In this document: piece by piece, positions 1 to 8,750 of the stretch
How positions within the stretch are numbered: position 1 is the stretch's first letter
Layout: every line of letters begins with the position of its first letter
Assembly: GCF_018967645.1 (NCBI RefSeq)
Contig: NZ_JAHLZF010000003.1
Location: forward strand, 316-64,315
DNA: 64,000 nt
Source of the DNA: Allobacillus halotolerans
GTDB lineage: Bacteria; Bacillota; Bacilli; Bacillales; Alkalibacillaceae
Reading direction: 5' to 3'
Translations under genes and position numbers: made by a program
The notes under the pieces: model-generated
The model's database searches: none
What the model was told of the DNA's origin: nothing
Seen by the model: only the letters and a program-made list of their open reading frames with translations

Positions 1-70
1 TCCTAACAAGAAAACGTATGTTCTCATTATACACTACCAGCTTGTGTTTTGGGAAGTAATAACCTTATTT

Positions 71-158
71 TCGGACAAGGAAGATGACGATTGTCATCTT
101 TTGTCCGAAGGCGATTCATCTCCACCCTGGCTTCGCCTGAGGATGGAGTCTTCTCGCC
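71..158. other. Two stacked inverted repeats before the first gene
   Basis: A near-perfect stem pairs TCGGACAA/AAGATGAC (71-88) with GTCATCTT/TTGTCCGA (93-108). A weaker second stem (about 110-158) sits just before the ribosome binding site of the small gene at 185. They may be the terminator or leader of something upstream of the window. No riboswitch family was recognised and there is no clear T-run. Confidence 0.35.
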
Positions 159-184
159 TAAATCGATAAAAAAGAGGTGATTCA

Positions 185-367
185 GTGGATGATCAATCTT
201 TCAAAGAACTGAAGAAAAGAGTGGTGGATCATTTAAATAAAAACCAACCTGTATTGGATAAAGAAACGTTAATGAACAAATCGATTGAGCAAGCGAAGAA
301 GAAATACCGCAAAGAAATGTTAATTCAGAAAGAAATTAACCGAGTTAAAAAACGTCTAAATGAATAA
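185..367 (+). CDS. Small charged hypothetical protein (60 aa)
   Basis: This is a GTG-started 60-residue protein with a good ribosome binding site (AGAGGTGA, 173-180). It is rich in Lys, Glu and Arg, has no membrane segment or Cys, and looks largely helical, possibly a short coiled coil. I do not recognise the family. It is convergent with the acyl-CoA ligase operon and shares a terminator with it. The coding call rests on the binding site, the clean stop and the terminator directly behind it. Confidence 0.6.
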   Translation: MDDQSFKELKKRVVDHLNKNQPVLDKETLMNKSIEQAKKKYRKEMLIQKEINRVKKRLNE

Positions 368-408
368 GAAAACCTTGCCGCTTTTTATGCGTGCAAGGTT
401 TTCTTATT
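363..408. terminator. Bidirectional intrinsic terminator
   Basis: AATAAGAAAACCTTGC (363-378) pairs with GCAAGGTTTTCTTATT (393-408). It has A-rich and T-rich arms and can serve both convergent genes. Confidence 0.85.
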
Positions 409-410
409 CA

Positions 411-1955
411 TCATTTGGCTTTTTCTTCCATGAATTTTTCTCGTATTTGATATTTTAATAACTTACCTTGAAGACTACGAGGTAATTCATCTGTAAATTC
501 CACTGAATGAGGTATTTTGAATTTCGCAAGCTTTCCGTTACAAAATTCCAGAATATCTTCAGCATCTGCTTTTTCTTCTTCACGTGGAACTACAATGGCT
601 TTCGCTACCTCGCCCCATTTTTCATGAGGGACACCGATCACTGCAACATCCGCAATATTCGGATGCTCATGTAACACTTCTTCAATTTCAGCTGGATAAA
701 CATTAATCGCACCTGATAGAATCATATCTTGCTTTCGATCGACGATATAATAATAGCCTTCTTCATCTTGGATGCCCATGTCACCTAGTCCGAGCCACTC
801 ATCTTTAAAGGCTTCTTCTGTAGCTTCTGGACGCTTATAATATTCATCACATAAAGTTATACCTTTCACATAAAAAGCTCCCGCGTCACCTTGCTTGACC
901 TCTTCGCCATCATCATCAAGCAGTTTTATATCCATTCCAAGCATCGGCAATCCTACAGAACGATTTTTCCTTTTTTGATCTTCTGGAAACAAGTTTGCAG
1001 CACCACCGAGTTCGGTTGCCCCGTAAAATTCGTTTAACTCCGAAGATTCAAAGAAAGATAGAACCTTTTCTTTCGTACTCGTGTGTAACGGAGCTCCTAC
1101 AGATATTAGACTTTTCATAGATGAAACATCGTACTTATCCCGTACATCTTTTGGTAAGGCAAAAATAGCATCAAACATTGGAGGTGCCAAGAACGTAGTC
1201 GTTGGTTTTTCTTGCTCGATGGCTTCCAAAACTTCCACCGGATGAAACTTTTCTATAATATGAACCGGGTTACCGACAAAGAAATTTGGTATTGATATGG
1301 AAAGTGCAGCAGCACCATATGCAGGTCCCGCAACTAATCCTTTGCCACCTCTCCCAATTGAAAATTCGATACTGAAAAGCAATGCAACCAAATATAAACT
1401 CCGGTGAGAACGGACAGCACCTTTGGGACGCCCTGTCGTTCCGCCCGTATACATGATGCAGAAGATGTCCAACTCGTTCAATGGTTCTGAAGGGACTGGC
1501 TCGTCAGTAGGAAATTGCGAAATCCACTGTTCATATTCAAATGAAGACACTTCGGATTCACCGACACTTATATAGTGATGAGTATAATTTGCTTGGTCTT
1601 GTATAGCTTTCACTTCATCGGAAAATCGACTGTCGAAAATCAGAGCAGTGGATTCGGAATCGTCCAAAACATGCTTAATTTCCTGTGATACAAAACGCGA
1701 GTTAACCGGAACGTAAGCTGCACCGATTTTTCCACAAGCAAATATCACCTCATATAGTTGGTTACAATTCATCAATTGAAATGCTACTTTATCGCCTTTT
1801 TGAATCCCTTCACTTTGTAAAGCATGTGCCAATTGATTGATCCGCTGATTAAATTGCGCGTACGTAAATCTTTTACCTTTAAACGAAATGGCCTCTTTCT
1901 CTCCATAACGCTTAGCATTCAACACAATTGGATCACTGAACAACATATGTTCCAT
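411..1955 (-). CDS. AMP-forming acyl-CoA synthetase (fatty-acid-CoA ligase family)
   Basis: This 514-aa enzyme is of the normal length for adenylate-forming ligases that turn a carboxylic acid, ATP and CoA into acyl-CoA. Visible motifs are the P-loop-like YTGGTTGRPKGAV (about residue 168), the YGATE core motif, the hinge GLGDMG...DRKQDMI, and the C-terminal catalytic lysine in LPRSLQGKLLK. There is no membrane segment, so it should be cytosolic. The start is ATG with AAAGGAATG upstream. It is the last gene of the MarR / dienoyl-CoA reductase / ligase operon, which suggests a fatty acid substrate. Crotonobetaine- or other short-chain-CoA ligases share the fold, so the chain length is not certain. 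Confidence 0.85.
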   Translation of the reverse strand: MEHMLFSDPIVLNAKRYGEKEAISFKGKRFTYAQFNQRINQLAHALQSEGIQKGDKVAFQLMNCNQLYEVIFACGKIGAAYVPVNSRFVSQEIKHVLDDSESTALIFDSRFSDEVKAIQDQANYTHHYISVGESEVSSFEYEQWISQFPTDEPVPSEPLNELDIFCIMYTGGTTGRPKGAVRSHRSLYLVALLFSIEFSIGRGGKGLVAGPAYGAAALSISIPNFFVGNPVHIIEKFHPVEVLEAIEQEKPTTTFLAPPMFDAIFALPKDVRDKYDVSSMKSLISVGAPLHTSTKEKVLSFFESSELNEFYGATELGGAANLFPEDQKRKNRSVGLPMLGMDIKLLDDDGEEVKQGDAGAFYVKGITLCDEYYKRPEATEEAFKDEWLGLGDMGIQDEEGYYYIVDRKQDMILSGAINVYPAEIEEVLHEHPNIADVAVIGVPHEKWGEVAKAIVVPREEEKADAEDILEFCNGKLAKFKIPHSVEFTDELPRSLQGKLLKYQIREKFMEEKAK

Positions 1956-2005
1956 TTAATAAACATTCCTTTCATCGCTTAAGTATTTTTAAGAAATACA
2001 CCTAA

Positions 2006-2770
2006 TTAAAATGGACTACGATTGAGCCAAGCTCCTCCATCCATCGTGATACATTCTCCATTGATGTAGTCTGCCTCAGCTGAAAATAAAAACTTCGCTA
2101 GACCTGCAATCTCATCGGGTCTACCTGGTCTGCCAAGAGGCACTCCTTTAAGTACTTGTTTTCGAGCCTCTTCTGATTGTAAAAGTTTAGCAGCTCCACC
2201 CGTATCTTCAATCGGTCCAGGAGCAATAGCATTTACACAGATGCCATACTTCGTTCCCCATTCGACGGCTAGTGTTCGTGTCATTGCCAAGACACCTGCT
2301 TTGGCACTGGCGGAATGTATGACACCGGCGCCCCCTGTCCATGAATAAGTGGTGACTATATTTAAAATACGGCCTTTCTTTCCGGTTTTGATCCACTCTT
2401 TTCCGACAGCTTGGCTGCAATACCAGCTTCCATTTAATACGATGTCTACGACTGAGTTCCAACCATTGATCGATAAATCCTCAGCCGCGCACATAAAGTT
2501 TCCTGCTGCGTTATTCACTAAAAAATCAATTTCACCGAACCTTTTTTTCGTCTCCTCGATGGTATATTGCACCTTGTCCGGATCGCGAACATCCATCTCC
2601 ACACAAAGAACTTGCCCTTCGACTTGTTCAAGTTCTTCTTGAGCGGCCTGTAAACGCTCCATCGAACGCCCAGTGATGACGACTTTCGCACCTTCTTGCG
2701 CAAAATTTTTAGCCATGGCTTTCCCCATGCCGCTACTGCCACCCGTTACAATTACTACTTTGTTTTTCAC
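2006..2770 (-). CDS. fadH: 2,4-dienoyl-CoA reductase, SDR family (FadH-like)
   Basis: This 254-aa short-chain dehydrogenase carries the NADP(H) motif TGGSSGMG near the N-terminus and NNAAGNF at about residue 87. The usual YxxxK is replaced by HSASAK, with the tyrosine displaced to TTYSW, as I remember for the Bacillus FadH/YkuF and human DECR branch. It would remove the 2,4-dienoyl intermediates of unsaturated fatty acid beta-oxidation. It starts with GTG behind a GGAGGGG site. It lies 50 bp ahead of the acyl-CoA ligase gene and 91 bp behind the MarR gene, so one lipid-use operon is likely. Confidence 0.85.
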   Translation of the reverse strand: MKNKVVIVTGGSSGMGKAMAKNFAQEGAKVVITGRSMERLQAAQEELEQVEGQVLCVEMDVRDPDKVQYTIEETKKRFGEIDFLVNNAAGNFMCAAEDLSINGWNSVVDIVLNGSWYCSQAVGKEWIKTGKKGRILNIVTTYSWTGGAGVIHSASAKAGVLAMTRTLAVEWGTKYGICVNAIAPGPIEDTGGAAKLLQSEEARKQVLKGVPLGRPGRPDEIAGLAKFLFSAEADYINGECITMDGGAWLNRSPF

Positions 2771-2861
2771 TGAATCCCCTCCACCTTGATATACTTTTCA
2801 ATATGAAACCGCATTCATTTTTCTGCTATCAAATGTACAATTCACTTCTATAACGACTATT

Positions 2862-3308
2862 TCAATAAAACATACCTGCTTTTGTTCCTTTTTTTAGACC
2901 TAGACCAATATCAAATAACATTTGCTTAAATTCTTGAACTTTTTCTTCATCATACTGTGACAGTAACTCCGAATCTAATTCATCCATTTTGTGACTTAGT
3001 GGTTCTTCTAGAAGACGACCTTTTTCTGTTAAAAACACAAAACGATTGCGACGATCACTAGAATCGAGTCTACGCTCAATAAAACCACCTTGTTCCAATC
3101 GATCAATAATTCCAGTTACAGTTGCGCTGTCCATTTGTAGGCGCTCTCCTAATTCCGAACCAAGTTGACCATCCTTTTTCCAAAGGAAATAAAGTACTCC
3201 AAACTGGACGGATGTTATTCCGTATGAGGACAACTTTTCTTTACTGAGCTGCTTTACTTGTTGTAGTGCCTTTCCGAGAATAAAATGTAAGCAATCGAAT
3301 TTCTCCAT
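2862..3308 (-). CDS. MarR-family transcriptional regulator
   Basis: This is a protein of about 148 aa with the winged-helix core of the MarR family, including LGERLQMDSATVTGIIDRLE and the wing DSSDRRNRFVFLTEKG. It is first in a minus-strand operon with dienoyl-CoA reductase and acyl-CoA ligase. Three palindromes lie 55-95 bp upstream, so autoregulation in response to an acyl-CoA or fatty acid is a fair inference. The start is ambiguous: ATG at 3308 is used here, but GTG codons at 3317 and 3314 and a TTG at 3320 are in frame, and the AAAAAGG site suits GTG 3314 best. Confidence 0.85.
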   Translation of the reverse strand: MEKFDCLHFILGKALQQVKQLSKEKLSSYGITSVQFGVLYFLWKKDGQLGSELGERLQMDSATVTGIIDRLEQGGFIERRLDSSDRRNRFVFLTEKGRLLEEPLSHKMDELDSELLSQYDEEKVQEFKQMLFDIGLGLKKGTKAGMFY

Positions 3309-3361
3309 TACCACCACCAACCTTTTTAATTTTCTGAATGTTTTATTTTTTACAGTATATC

Positions 3362-3403
3362 ATGTATACAAGTATTTTGTATACAAGTATTTTGTATACA
3401 AGT
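3362..3403 (-). promoter_or_regulatory. Three 15-bp-spaced palindromic operators
   Basis: TTGTATACAA-type perfect palindromes recur three times (TGTATACAAG at 3363, 3378 and 3393) with an exact 15-bp period. They lie just upstream of the MarR gene. Such a head-to-tail set is the expected look of a repressor site, and the adjacent MarR protein is the obvious ligand. Confidence 0.7.
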
Positions 3404-3415
3404 TATTTTTTTTGA

Positions 3416-3453
3416 ATAAAAAAAGCACCGAACATCTGATTACGTTCGGCGCT
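3416..3453 (-). terminator. Terminator of the ribonucleotide reductase operon
   Basis: On the minus strand AAGCGCCGAAC pairs with GTTCGGTGCTT and is followed by seven T residues. It lies about 30 bp past the stop of the beta subunit gene. Confidence 0.85.
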
Positions 3454-3484
3454 TCAATTGTTTTTTCTTAGATATTGCATTCAA

Positions 3485-4528
3485 TTACAAATCATCAAAC
3501 CCATTCAAGTCACTTGTTTTCGTATACTGTCTGGATTTTTGTTCGAAGAAGTCTGTTTTCGTACCATCAAAATTATCGACATAGGCACGAATCCACTTCA
3601 TTGGGTTTTCGACATGTTCAGGATAAATTTCATGAAGTCCCATCATCCGCAACATTTTATTGGCACGGTATTTGATGTAGCCTGCCATTTCGTCGAGATC
3701 AATTCCTTCCACATCTTGAAGAACATAATGTGACCATTCAATCTCGAGCTCGACGGATTGTTGAAAATGCGTGTATACCCACTCTGTCAGTTCACTCGTA
3801 TTCTGTTCAGGATTTTCAGCTAAAGTTGCCCGGAACAGTTCGGCAATAAAACGACCATGTTCAAGCTCGTCGCGGTTAATATAGCTGATCATCGTGGATG
3901 TACCGACCATTTTGTTTTTCCGTGCTAAGTTATAGAAGAAGGCAAAACCGGAATAGAAAAACATGCCTTCCAATAATGACGTATAAACTAATGTTTTCAA
4001 GATGTTTTCAATCGTCGGCTCTTCAACAAATTGATTGTATTGATGCATGATCTGCTCATTCCGCTTCAGAAGAACAGGATCTTTTCTTCCGTGTTGAAAT
4101 GATTCATTTTGCTCGTCCAATGAAACTACGGAAGAAAGCACGTATGAATAGCTTTCATTATGAACAGCTTCCTGCTGGGCAATAACCGCCATAATGGACT
4201 GCACAGAAGCGTCTGTTGCATATAAAGAGATGAGCAATGCCGTTCTCGTTTGTGGTGCATCAAGCGTCGACAGTAGTCCGATGATTTTTAAGTAGGCCTC
4301 TTGTTCAGCAGCCGTTAAGTTTGAGAACTGTTTGACGTCACCAGACATATTCACTTCATCCGCTTGCCAGTAGTTCCCCAATAGTCGCTTGTACATTTTA
4401 TACCAATGTGGATAAGCGATATCATTCCAATTTAAAATCCCACTTGATTGCCCACCAAATAATCCTGTTGATTTATTCGGGTTTTGCGGTTCAAGTGTTT
4501 TCGCTCTTTCAAGCAAAGATTTTTCCAT
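3485..4528 (-). CDS. nrdF: Class I ribonucleotide reductase, beta (radical) subunit
   Basis: This 347-aa subunit carries the dimetal centre and radical of class I reductases. In the chosen frame the ligands are visible as D90 (LDAPQT), E120/H123 with the radical tyrosine Y127 (EAVHNESY), a Glu in EGMFF and the E-x2-H pair in RDELEHG. Because the tyrosine is kept, it is not the Phe-type class Ic. I chose ATG 4528, seven codons inside the longest frame, because AAGGAG lies 9 bases ahead of it. The gene overlaps the flavodoxin gene by 20 bp. The tail ...DLNGFDDL resembles the class Ia alpha-binding peptide, although the flavodoxin neighbour points to class Ib behaviour. Confidence 0.9.
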   Translation of the reverse strand: MEKSLLERAKTLEPQNPNKSTGLFGGQSSGILNWNDIAYPHWYKMYKRLLGNYWQADEVNMSGDVKQFSNLTAAEQEAYLKIIGLLSTLDAPQTRTALLISLYATDASVQSIMAVIAQQEAVHNESYSYVLSSVVSLDEQNESFQHGRKDPVLLKRNEQIMHQYNQFVEEPTIENILKTLVYTSLLEGMFFYSGFAFFYNLARKNKMVGTSTMISYINRDELEHGRFIAELFRATLAENPEQNTSELTEWVYTHFQQSVELEIEWSHYVLQDVEGIDLDEMAGYIKYRANKMLRMMGLHEIYPEHVENPMKWIRAYVDNFDGTKTDFFEQKSRQYTKTSDLNGFDDL

Positions 4529-4943
4529 GCTGTAACACTCCTTCAACCCATTTGTGTACTTTTTCTTCCTGACTTCCTCTAGGCGATTGTTCGATCTTTA
4601 ATCCCGGCCATTTACTGTGATAAAACTTCGTCAGCTTGTTTACGGCATTACAGAACAATTCCTCGCCACCGAATTGAGTATCCCCCGTACCAAAGACAGC
4701 AATATGATCAGATTTATATCCAATTTCCAAAATAAAATCTTTCACTTCCTCAGGTACACCTCCGTAATCCCATGTAAATGTACCGAGAAATATTAAATCG
4801 TAATCCATCGGGTCAAACGGAGGACTAATTCCGATCGAGTGCATGTCTACAAAAACATTTTGCTTCTTTAATCGTTCCTCGATTAACTCGGCTACTTCTT
4901 TCGTGTTTCCGCTGTAAGATAAATAAGGAATGATGACCCTCAA
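4509..4943 (-). CDS. Flavodoxin in the ribonucleotide reductase operon (NrdI-like role)
   Basis: This is a 144-aa flavodoxin fold. The N-terminal FMN phosphate loop is visible as SYSGNTKEV, the isoalloxazine-side loops as GTFTWDYGG and GTGDTQFGG. It overlaps both neighbours: 4 bp with the alpha gene (ATGA) and 20 bp with the beta gene. The position is that of NrdI, which supplies the oxidant for the Mn/tyrosyl centre of class Ib beta subunits, but the sequence reads more like a classical flavodoxin than NrdI. The role is inferred from context. Confidence 0.8.
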   Translation of the reverse strand: MRVIIPYLSYSGNTKEVAELIEERLKKQNVFVDMHSIGISPPFDPMDYDLIFLGTFTWDYGGVPEEVKDFILEIGYKSDHIAVFGTGDTQFGGEELFCNAVNKLTKFYHSKWPGLKIEQSPRGSQEEKVHKWVEGVLQHGKIFA

Positions 4944-7174
4944 CTTTCACACCACTCACACTCTTCGACGTCATTCGCTGTCGAACGAACATAATAAGTC
5001 GTTTTCAACCCTTCCCTCCATGCTTGTAAATGAAGATTAAGCAAGATGGACGCTCTTATTGTATGAGGCACATAAAAGTTAAACGAAATACTTTGATCGA
5101 CATGTCGTTGACGAGCTGCATTCTGTGTCACAGACCAACGCTGGTCTAGAATATAAGCCGAACGACGATAAATGTGATACGTATGATGGTCAAGATCAGG
5201 TGCTGTCACAGGTATACGAAAGTCTTTTTTCTCTTCACTGTAAAACGGTTTAAAGACGGGATCGATACTTGCTGTTGAGCCCGCAATCATTGATGTAGAA
5301 GAATTCGGTGCAACAGCCATTAGATAACTATTTCGAATCCCATGCTTTTGAATGGCTTCTTTTAATTCCGTCCACTGCTCGTTTGAATAACCCTTTTGGT
5401 CAAAATATTCTCCAGTACTCCATTTACTGCCTTCAAAATATGGATAACTTCCTTTTTCCTTTGCCAAATCTGCACTTGTTTTAATCGTGTAGTAAGCTAT
5501 TTTTTCGTATAGTTCATCGGCGTATTGAACAGCTTCCTCTGTTTCCCATTCGATATTTTTCTGTGCCAGTAAGTGATGCCAACCAAATGTTCCAAGTCCG
5601 ATGGCGCGATACTTATGATTGGTCACGACTGCCTGCTTGACCGGCAGATTATTTAAATCAATAACGTTATCAAGCATACGGACTTGAATCGTGATCAACC
5701 GCTCAATGACATTGTCAGGCACTGCACGACCGAGGTTGATTGAACTAAGGTTACAAACAACGAAATCGCCTGCTTTGTATTTTTTAACAATCGTATTTTC
5801 TTCTTCAATATATTCTTCCACTAGTTCAGTCGGAGATTGATTTTGTGTAATCTCCGTACATAAATTAGAACAATAAATTATTCCTGTATGTGAATTGACG
5901 TTTTGCCTATTCACTTCATCTCGGTAAAACATAAACGGTGTACCTGATTCCAATTGTGAGCGCATGATTCGCTTCATCAAATCGATCGCTTTCACTTTTT
6001 TCTTACTCAATTGGTCATTTTGAACACATTCATTGTATTTCTGTCTGAATGATCCGCTTCCCTCTTCTTCATCATAAAAATCTTCCAATGAAAAGCCCAT
6101 GACTTGTTTCACTTCATGTGGATCAAATAAATACCAATCACCACGCTCTTCCACGGTTTCCATAAATAAATCTGGAAGCGTCACACCTGGGAAAATATCA
6201 TGTGCTCTCATGCGCTCATCACCATTGTTTAATTTCAAATCAAGAAACAATTCAATATCTTGATGCCAAATGTCCAAATAAACAGCAATTGCTCCTTTTC
6301 GCGTACCCAACTGATCCACGCTCACTGCTGTATTATTCAGCTGCTTCACCCACGGCACGATGCCACTGGACATTCCACTAAATCCTTTAATTGAACTTCC
6401 ACGGGCTCTTACTTTCCCCATGTATACACCAATACCACCACCATTTTTCGATAGATTGGCAATGTCTGTATTGCTGTCGTAGATGCCCTGCAAACTATCT
6501 TCCACTGTATCGATAAAACAACTGGATAGTTGGCCATGTGTTTTTCCTGCATTATTCAGCGTTGGCGTGGCGACCGTCATGTATAAATTACTTAATGCCC
6601 AATACGCCTCAGAAACAAGCTTTTTTCGCTTCTCAAGATGCTCATCTTGCATTAAATACATCGCGATCATCATCCAACGTTCTTGAGGCAATTCATATAC
6701 ATTTTTATTATGATCTGTCGCCGTATAGCGTGTAGCCAATGTATATAACGCTAAGTAATCAAATAACATGTCTTTTTTAGGATCAATGATCGTTTGAAAA
6801 TGATCAATTTCATCCTTTGTATATTTCGTTAATATCGCTTCCGAGTAAATCCCTTTTTCCGTTAACGTTTGGATGAGATGATAAAAAGACCCGTAGCCGA
6901 TATGTGGATCGACGCTCCGGTTTTCTCCTGCCTTTTTATAAAGCTCACGTAAATAAAGCCTTGCTGCAACATACTTCCAATCCGGAGTTGCTTCATCGAT
7001 ATTTTCAAGGGCATTCTTAATCAATAGATCTGTTATTTTTTCATGATCCATGTCTGGTTGAATACTTTTTAATGACTTCTCTTTATATGGACCTGTTTCG
7101 ATCGGTAGTCCGTCCGCCGCTTCATCAATCGTTTGTCGTATGGATTCCTCATTTACTGTTAGTTCCGTAATCAT
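4940..7174 (-). CDS. nrdE: Class I ribonucleotide reductase, alpha (catalytic) subunit
   Basis: This 744-aa subunit reduces ribonucleoside diphosphates. The active-site cysteines can be seen in LSSCF (about 218), NLCTEI and VCNLSSINL, and the C-terminal thioredoxin-facing pair is in ECEWCES. The central KNGGGIGVYMGKVRARGS loop is typical. The N-terminal 80 residues look like the second half of an ATP-cone: the helix ending DWKYVAARLYL is present, but the VxKRDG nucleotide-binding start is missing. Overall dATP inhibition may therefore be lost. The gene heads the operon, directly behind a cobalamin riboswitch and a terminator. Whether to call it NrdA or NrdE is uncertain. Confidence 0.9.
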   Translation of the reverse strand: MITELTVNEESIRQTIDEAADGLPIETGPYKEKSLKSIQPDMDHEKITDLLIKNALENIDEATPDWKYVAARLYLRELYKKAGENRSVDPHIGYGSFYHLIQTLTEKGIYSEAILTKYTKDEIDHFQTIIDPKKDMLFDYLALYTLATRYTATDHNKNVYELPQERWMMIAMYLMQDEHLEKRKKLVSEAYWALSNLYMTVATPTLNNAGKTHGQLSSCFIDTVEDSLQGIYDSNTDIANLSKNGGGIGVYMGKVRARGSSIKGFSGMSSGIVPWVKQLNNTAVSVDQLGTRKGAIAVYLDIWHQDIELFLDLKLNNGDERMRAHDIFPGVTLPDLFMETVEERGDWYLFDPHEVKQVMGFSLEDFYDEEEGSGSFRQKYNECVQNDQLSKKKVKAIDLMKRIMRSQLESGTPFMFYRDEVNRQNVNSHTGIIYCSNLCTEITQNQSPTELVEEYIEEENTIVKKYKAGDFVVCNLSSINLGRAVPDNVIERLITIQVRMLDNVIDLNNLPVKQAVVTNHKYRAIGLGTFGWHHLLAQKNIEWETEEAVQYADELYEKIAYYTIKTSADLAKEKGSYPYFEGSKWSTGEYFDQKGYSNEQWTELKEAIQKHGIRNSYLMAVAPNSSTSMIAGSTASIDPVFKPFYSEEKKDFRIPVTAPDLDHHTYHIYRRSAYILDQRWSVTQNAARQRHVDQSISFNFYVPHTIRASILLNLHLQAWREGLKTTYYVRSTANDVEECEWCES

Positions 7175-7201
7175 CCATCGTCCCTCCTCTTTAATTCCAA
7201 C

Positions 7202-7237
7202 AAAAAATAGCCGTTCCTCTCAACGAGTTGAACGACT
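7202..7237 (-). terminator. Riboswitch-linked terminator before nrdE
   Basis: On the minus strand AGTCGTTCAAC folds on GTTG...GAACGGCT and is followed by six T residues, about 27 bp before the nrdE start. Its place between the B12 aptamer and the gene makes it the probable expression platform. Confidence 0.85.
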
Positions 7238-7315
7238 ATAAAACGACAGAAATATCCACGTATGCATACTTTTCTATCGTTTCATAATCCCTCACCCCGG
7301 AGAAATGAAACTTTC

Positions 7316-7488
7316 AAGTTATGGCAGGTCTCCTGACTCGTGCGCTTAACATTTATTAGAGCCCTTCCCATATTGTCATCGTGAAACGAGCAATACAGTG
7401 GACGTCTAACCGGACACACTTACAGTTGCGGGGGCAGTTCCAGCATTTCACTGGATTCCCTTTTAAGACAAATATGTCACCGTAACTT
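7316..7488 (-). promoter_or_regulatory. Cobalamin (B12) riboswitch
   Basis: The minus strand carries the core features of the cobalamin aptamer: GGGAATCCAGTG, then CTGGAACTGCCCCCGCAACTG written here as two pieces (CTGGAACTG and CCCCCGCAACTG), then AAGCGCACGAGTCAGGAGAC and CTGCC. The outer stem pairs AAGTTA with TAACTT (7316-7321 with 7483-7488). A terminator follows, so B12 should switch off the downstream reductase operon. The 7489-7733 stretch upstream holds the AT-rich promoter area and no other gene that I can see. Confidence 0.93.
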
Positions 7489-7733
7489 CAAATTACTATA
7501 TATAGTTCAAATTAACTGAAAATAAATCAATATATTGTGTTAAGACTATCATACTCAAAAATGAATTACAAGATTAATATAAAGAAAACTACTCAGTAAG
7601 TGTACGGAAATCTTTTATAACCCCTCCTCTCTTTTATTTTAACTATAAAGAATTCCACCTTTATCAGTCTATACCACAGTGATATAACGACATATGATAA
7701 CTATAAAGGTTTTTAAAAGAGAGGTGCATCACA

Positions 7734-8651
7734 TTGAGCAAATCCAGAACGACGAATTACCCTCGTTAGGATGAACTCCCTTACGCGGGGGAATCAAGAC
7801 CTGTTGAAAATCCCGAAGCTCCTTTTGCAGGAAGCTGGACGACATATTTCATTCGGTTGGAAGATGAAAAATAGGTATCTACCTTTACTGGTGAAACGAT
7901 CCCTTTTCAAGTACGCCATCCAAATACGATCAATTGGTATCGAGAATTACCGATTGTACAAAGAACGTTACGAAATTTAACAAGAGAACAGAAGGCCATT
8001 GCGACATACTGGGGAACGGGCGTGGCCACAAAGCAGTGGACGCCAATAGCAGATCAACTCATCGATGCTTATGGCGTCGAAGCCCCTAGAGGCGCAAGAA
8101 TTTTAGCTGCTTTGCACGCTGGATTAAACGATGCGTTTGTTGTGACATGGTTTTACAAATTTAAATGGCTAGTTGCCCGTCCAAATCAGTTAGATGATGA
8201 ATTGGCTACGTTCCTTTGCACACCAAGACATCCTACTTATCCATCTGGGCACGCAGCAGTTGCTGGTGCAGCTGCAGTTATTTTGTCTTATTACTTTCCG
8301 GCTGAAAGAAGACAGCTTCAACAATTAGCAGAAGAAGCGGCACAATCGAGGTTATATGCTGGCGTGCATTTCCCGATTGATAATGAGCAAGGATTACGGC
8401 TTGGCAGTCAAGTCGGTGAGCTTGTGACAAGACAATTGCAAAGAAATCGAGATACGGAAAACCGAAGCATCGATACACCTTATCGTAACTCTTTAAATGT
8501 TAAACTCACGCCACCACCTTATGAACAAGTCATCCCTTTTCAATTCGATGACTCCTGCGATTCGTTAGTAGCCAAAAAGTCCAATCCAAAAAGAAAAAAG
8601 AAACAACACTTATCAAATACCCATACGCATGGTCCAAAGTTATTTTATTAA
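7734..8651 (+). pseudogene. Vanadium haloperoxidase / PAP2-type phosphatase with two in-frame TAG stops
   Basis: From TTG 7734 (site GAGAGGTG upstream) one frame runs to 8651 and reads as a vanadium-haloperoxidase-related acid phosphatase. It is interrupted by TAG at 7767 and TAG at 7872. The residues between and after the stops are conserved-looking (ELPYAGESRP, NPEAPFAGSW, IPFQVRHPNT, KYWGTG-like ATYWGTG). All metal or phosphate motifs lie in the intact last part: KWLVARP, HPTYPSGHAAVAG and SRLYAGVHFPID. Translation could restart at GTG 8022 (209 aa), but without a clear binding site. Nonsense decay is the simplest reading; both stops are amber. Confidence 0.8.
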
Positions 8652-8683
8652 TCTAAGGAAGAAACTAAGCCTAATGTCATCTA

Positions 8684-8735
8684 AAAAAATCCGAACCGAT
8701 TCGTTTATTTCAAGAATCGTCGTTCGGATTTTTTA
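8684..8735. terminator. Bidirectional intrinsic terminator
   Basis: AAAAAAATCCGAAC pairs with GTTCGGATTTTTT. It separates the haloperoxidase pseudogene from the convergent deacetylase gene. Confidence 0.85.
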
Positions 8736-8750
8736 ATCAAATGTCATTTG

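Noticed and set aside
2208..2742. Several open frames on both strands inside the dienoyl-CoA reductase gene
   Set aside because: They are shadows of a well-supported SDR gene, without binding sites or recognisable domains.
7771..7980. 69-aa plus-strand open frame
   Set aside because: It is out of frame with the haloperoxidase reading, which alone shows family motifs.
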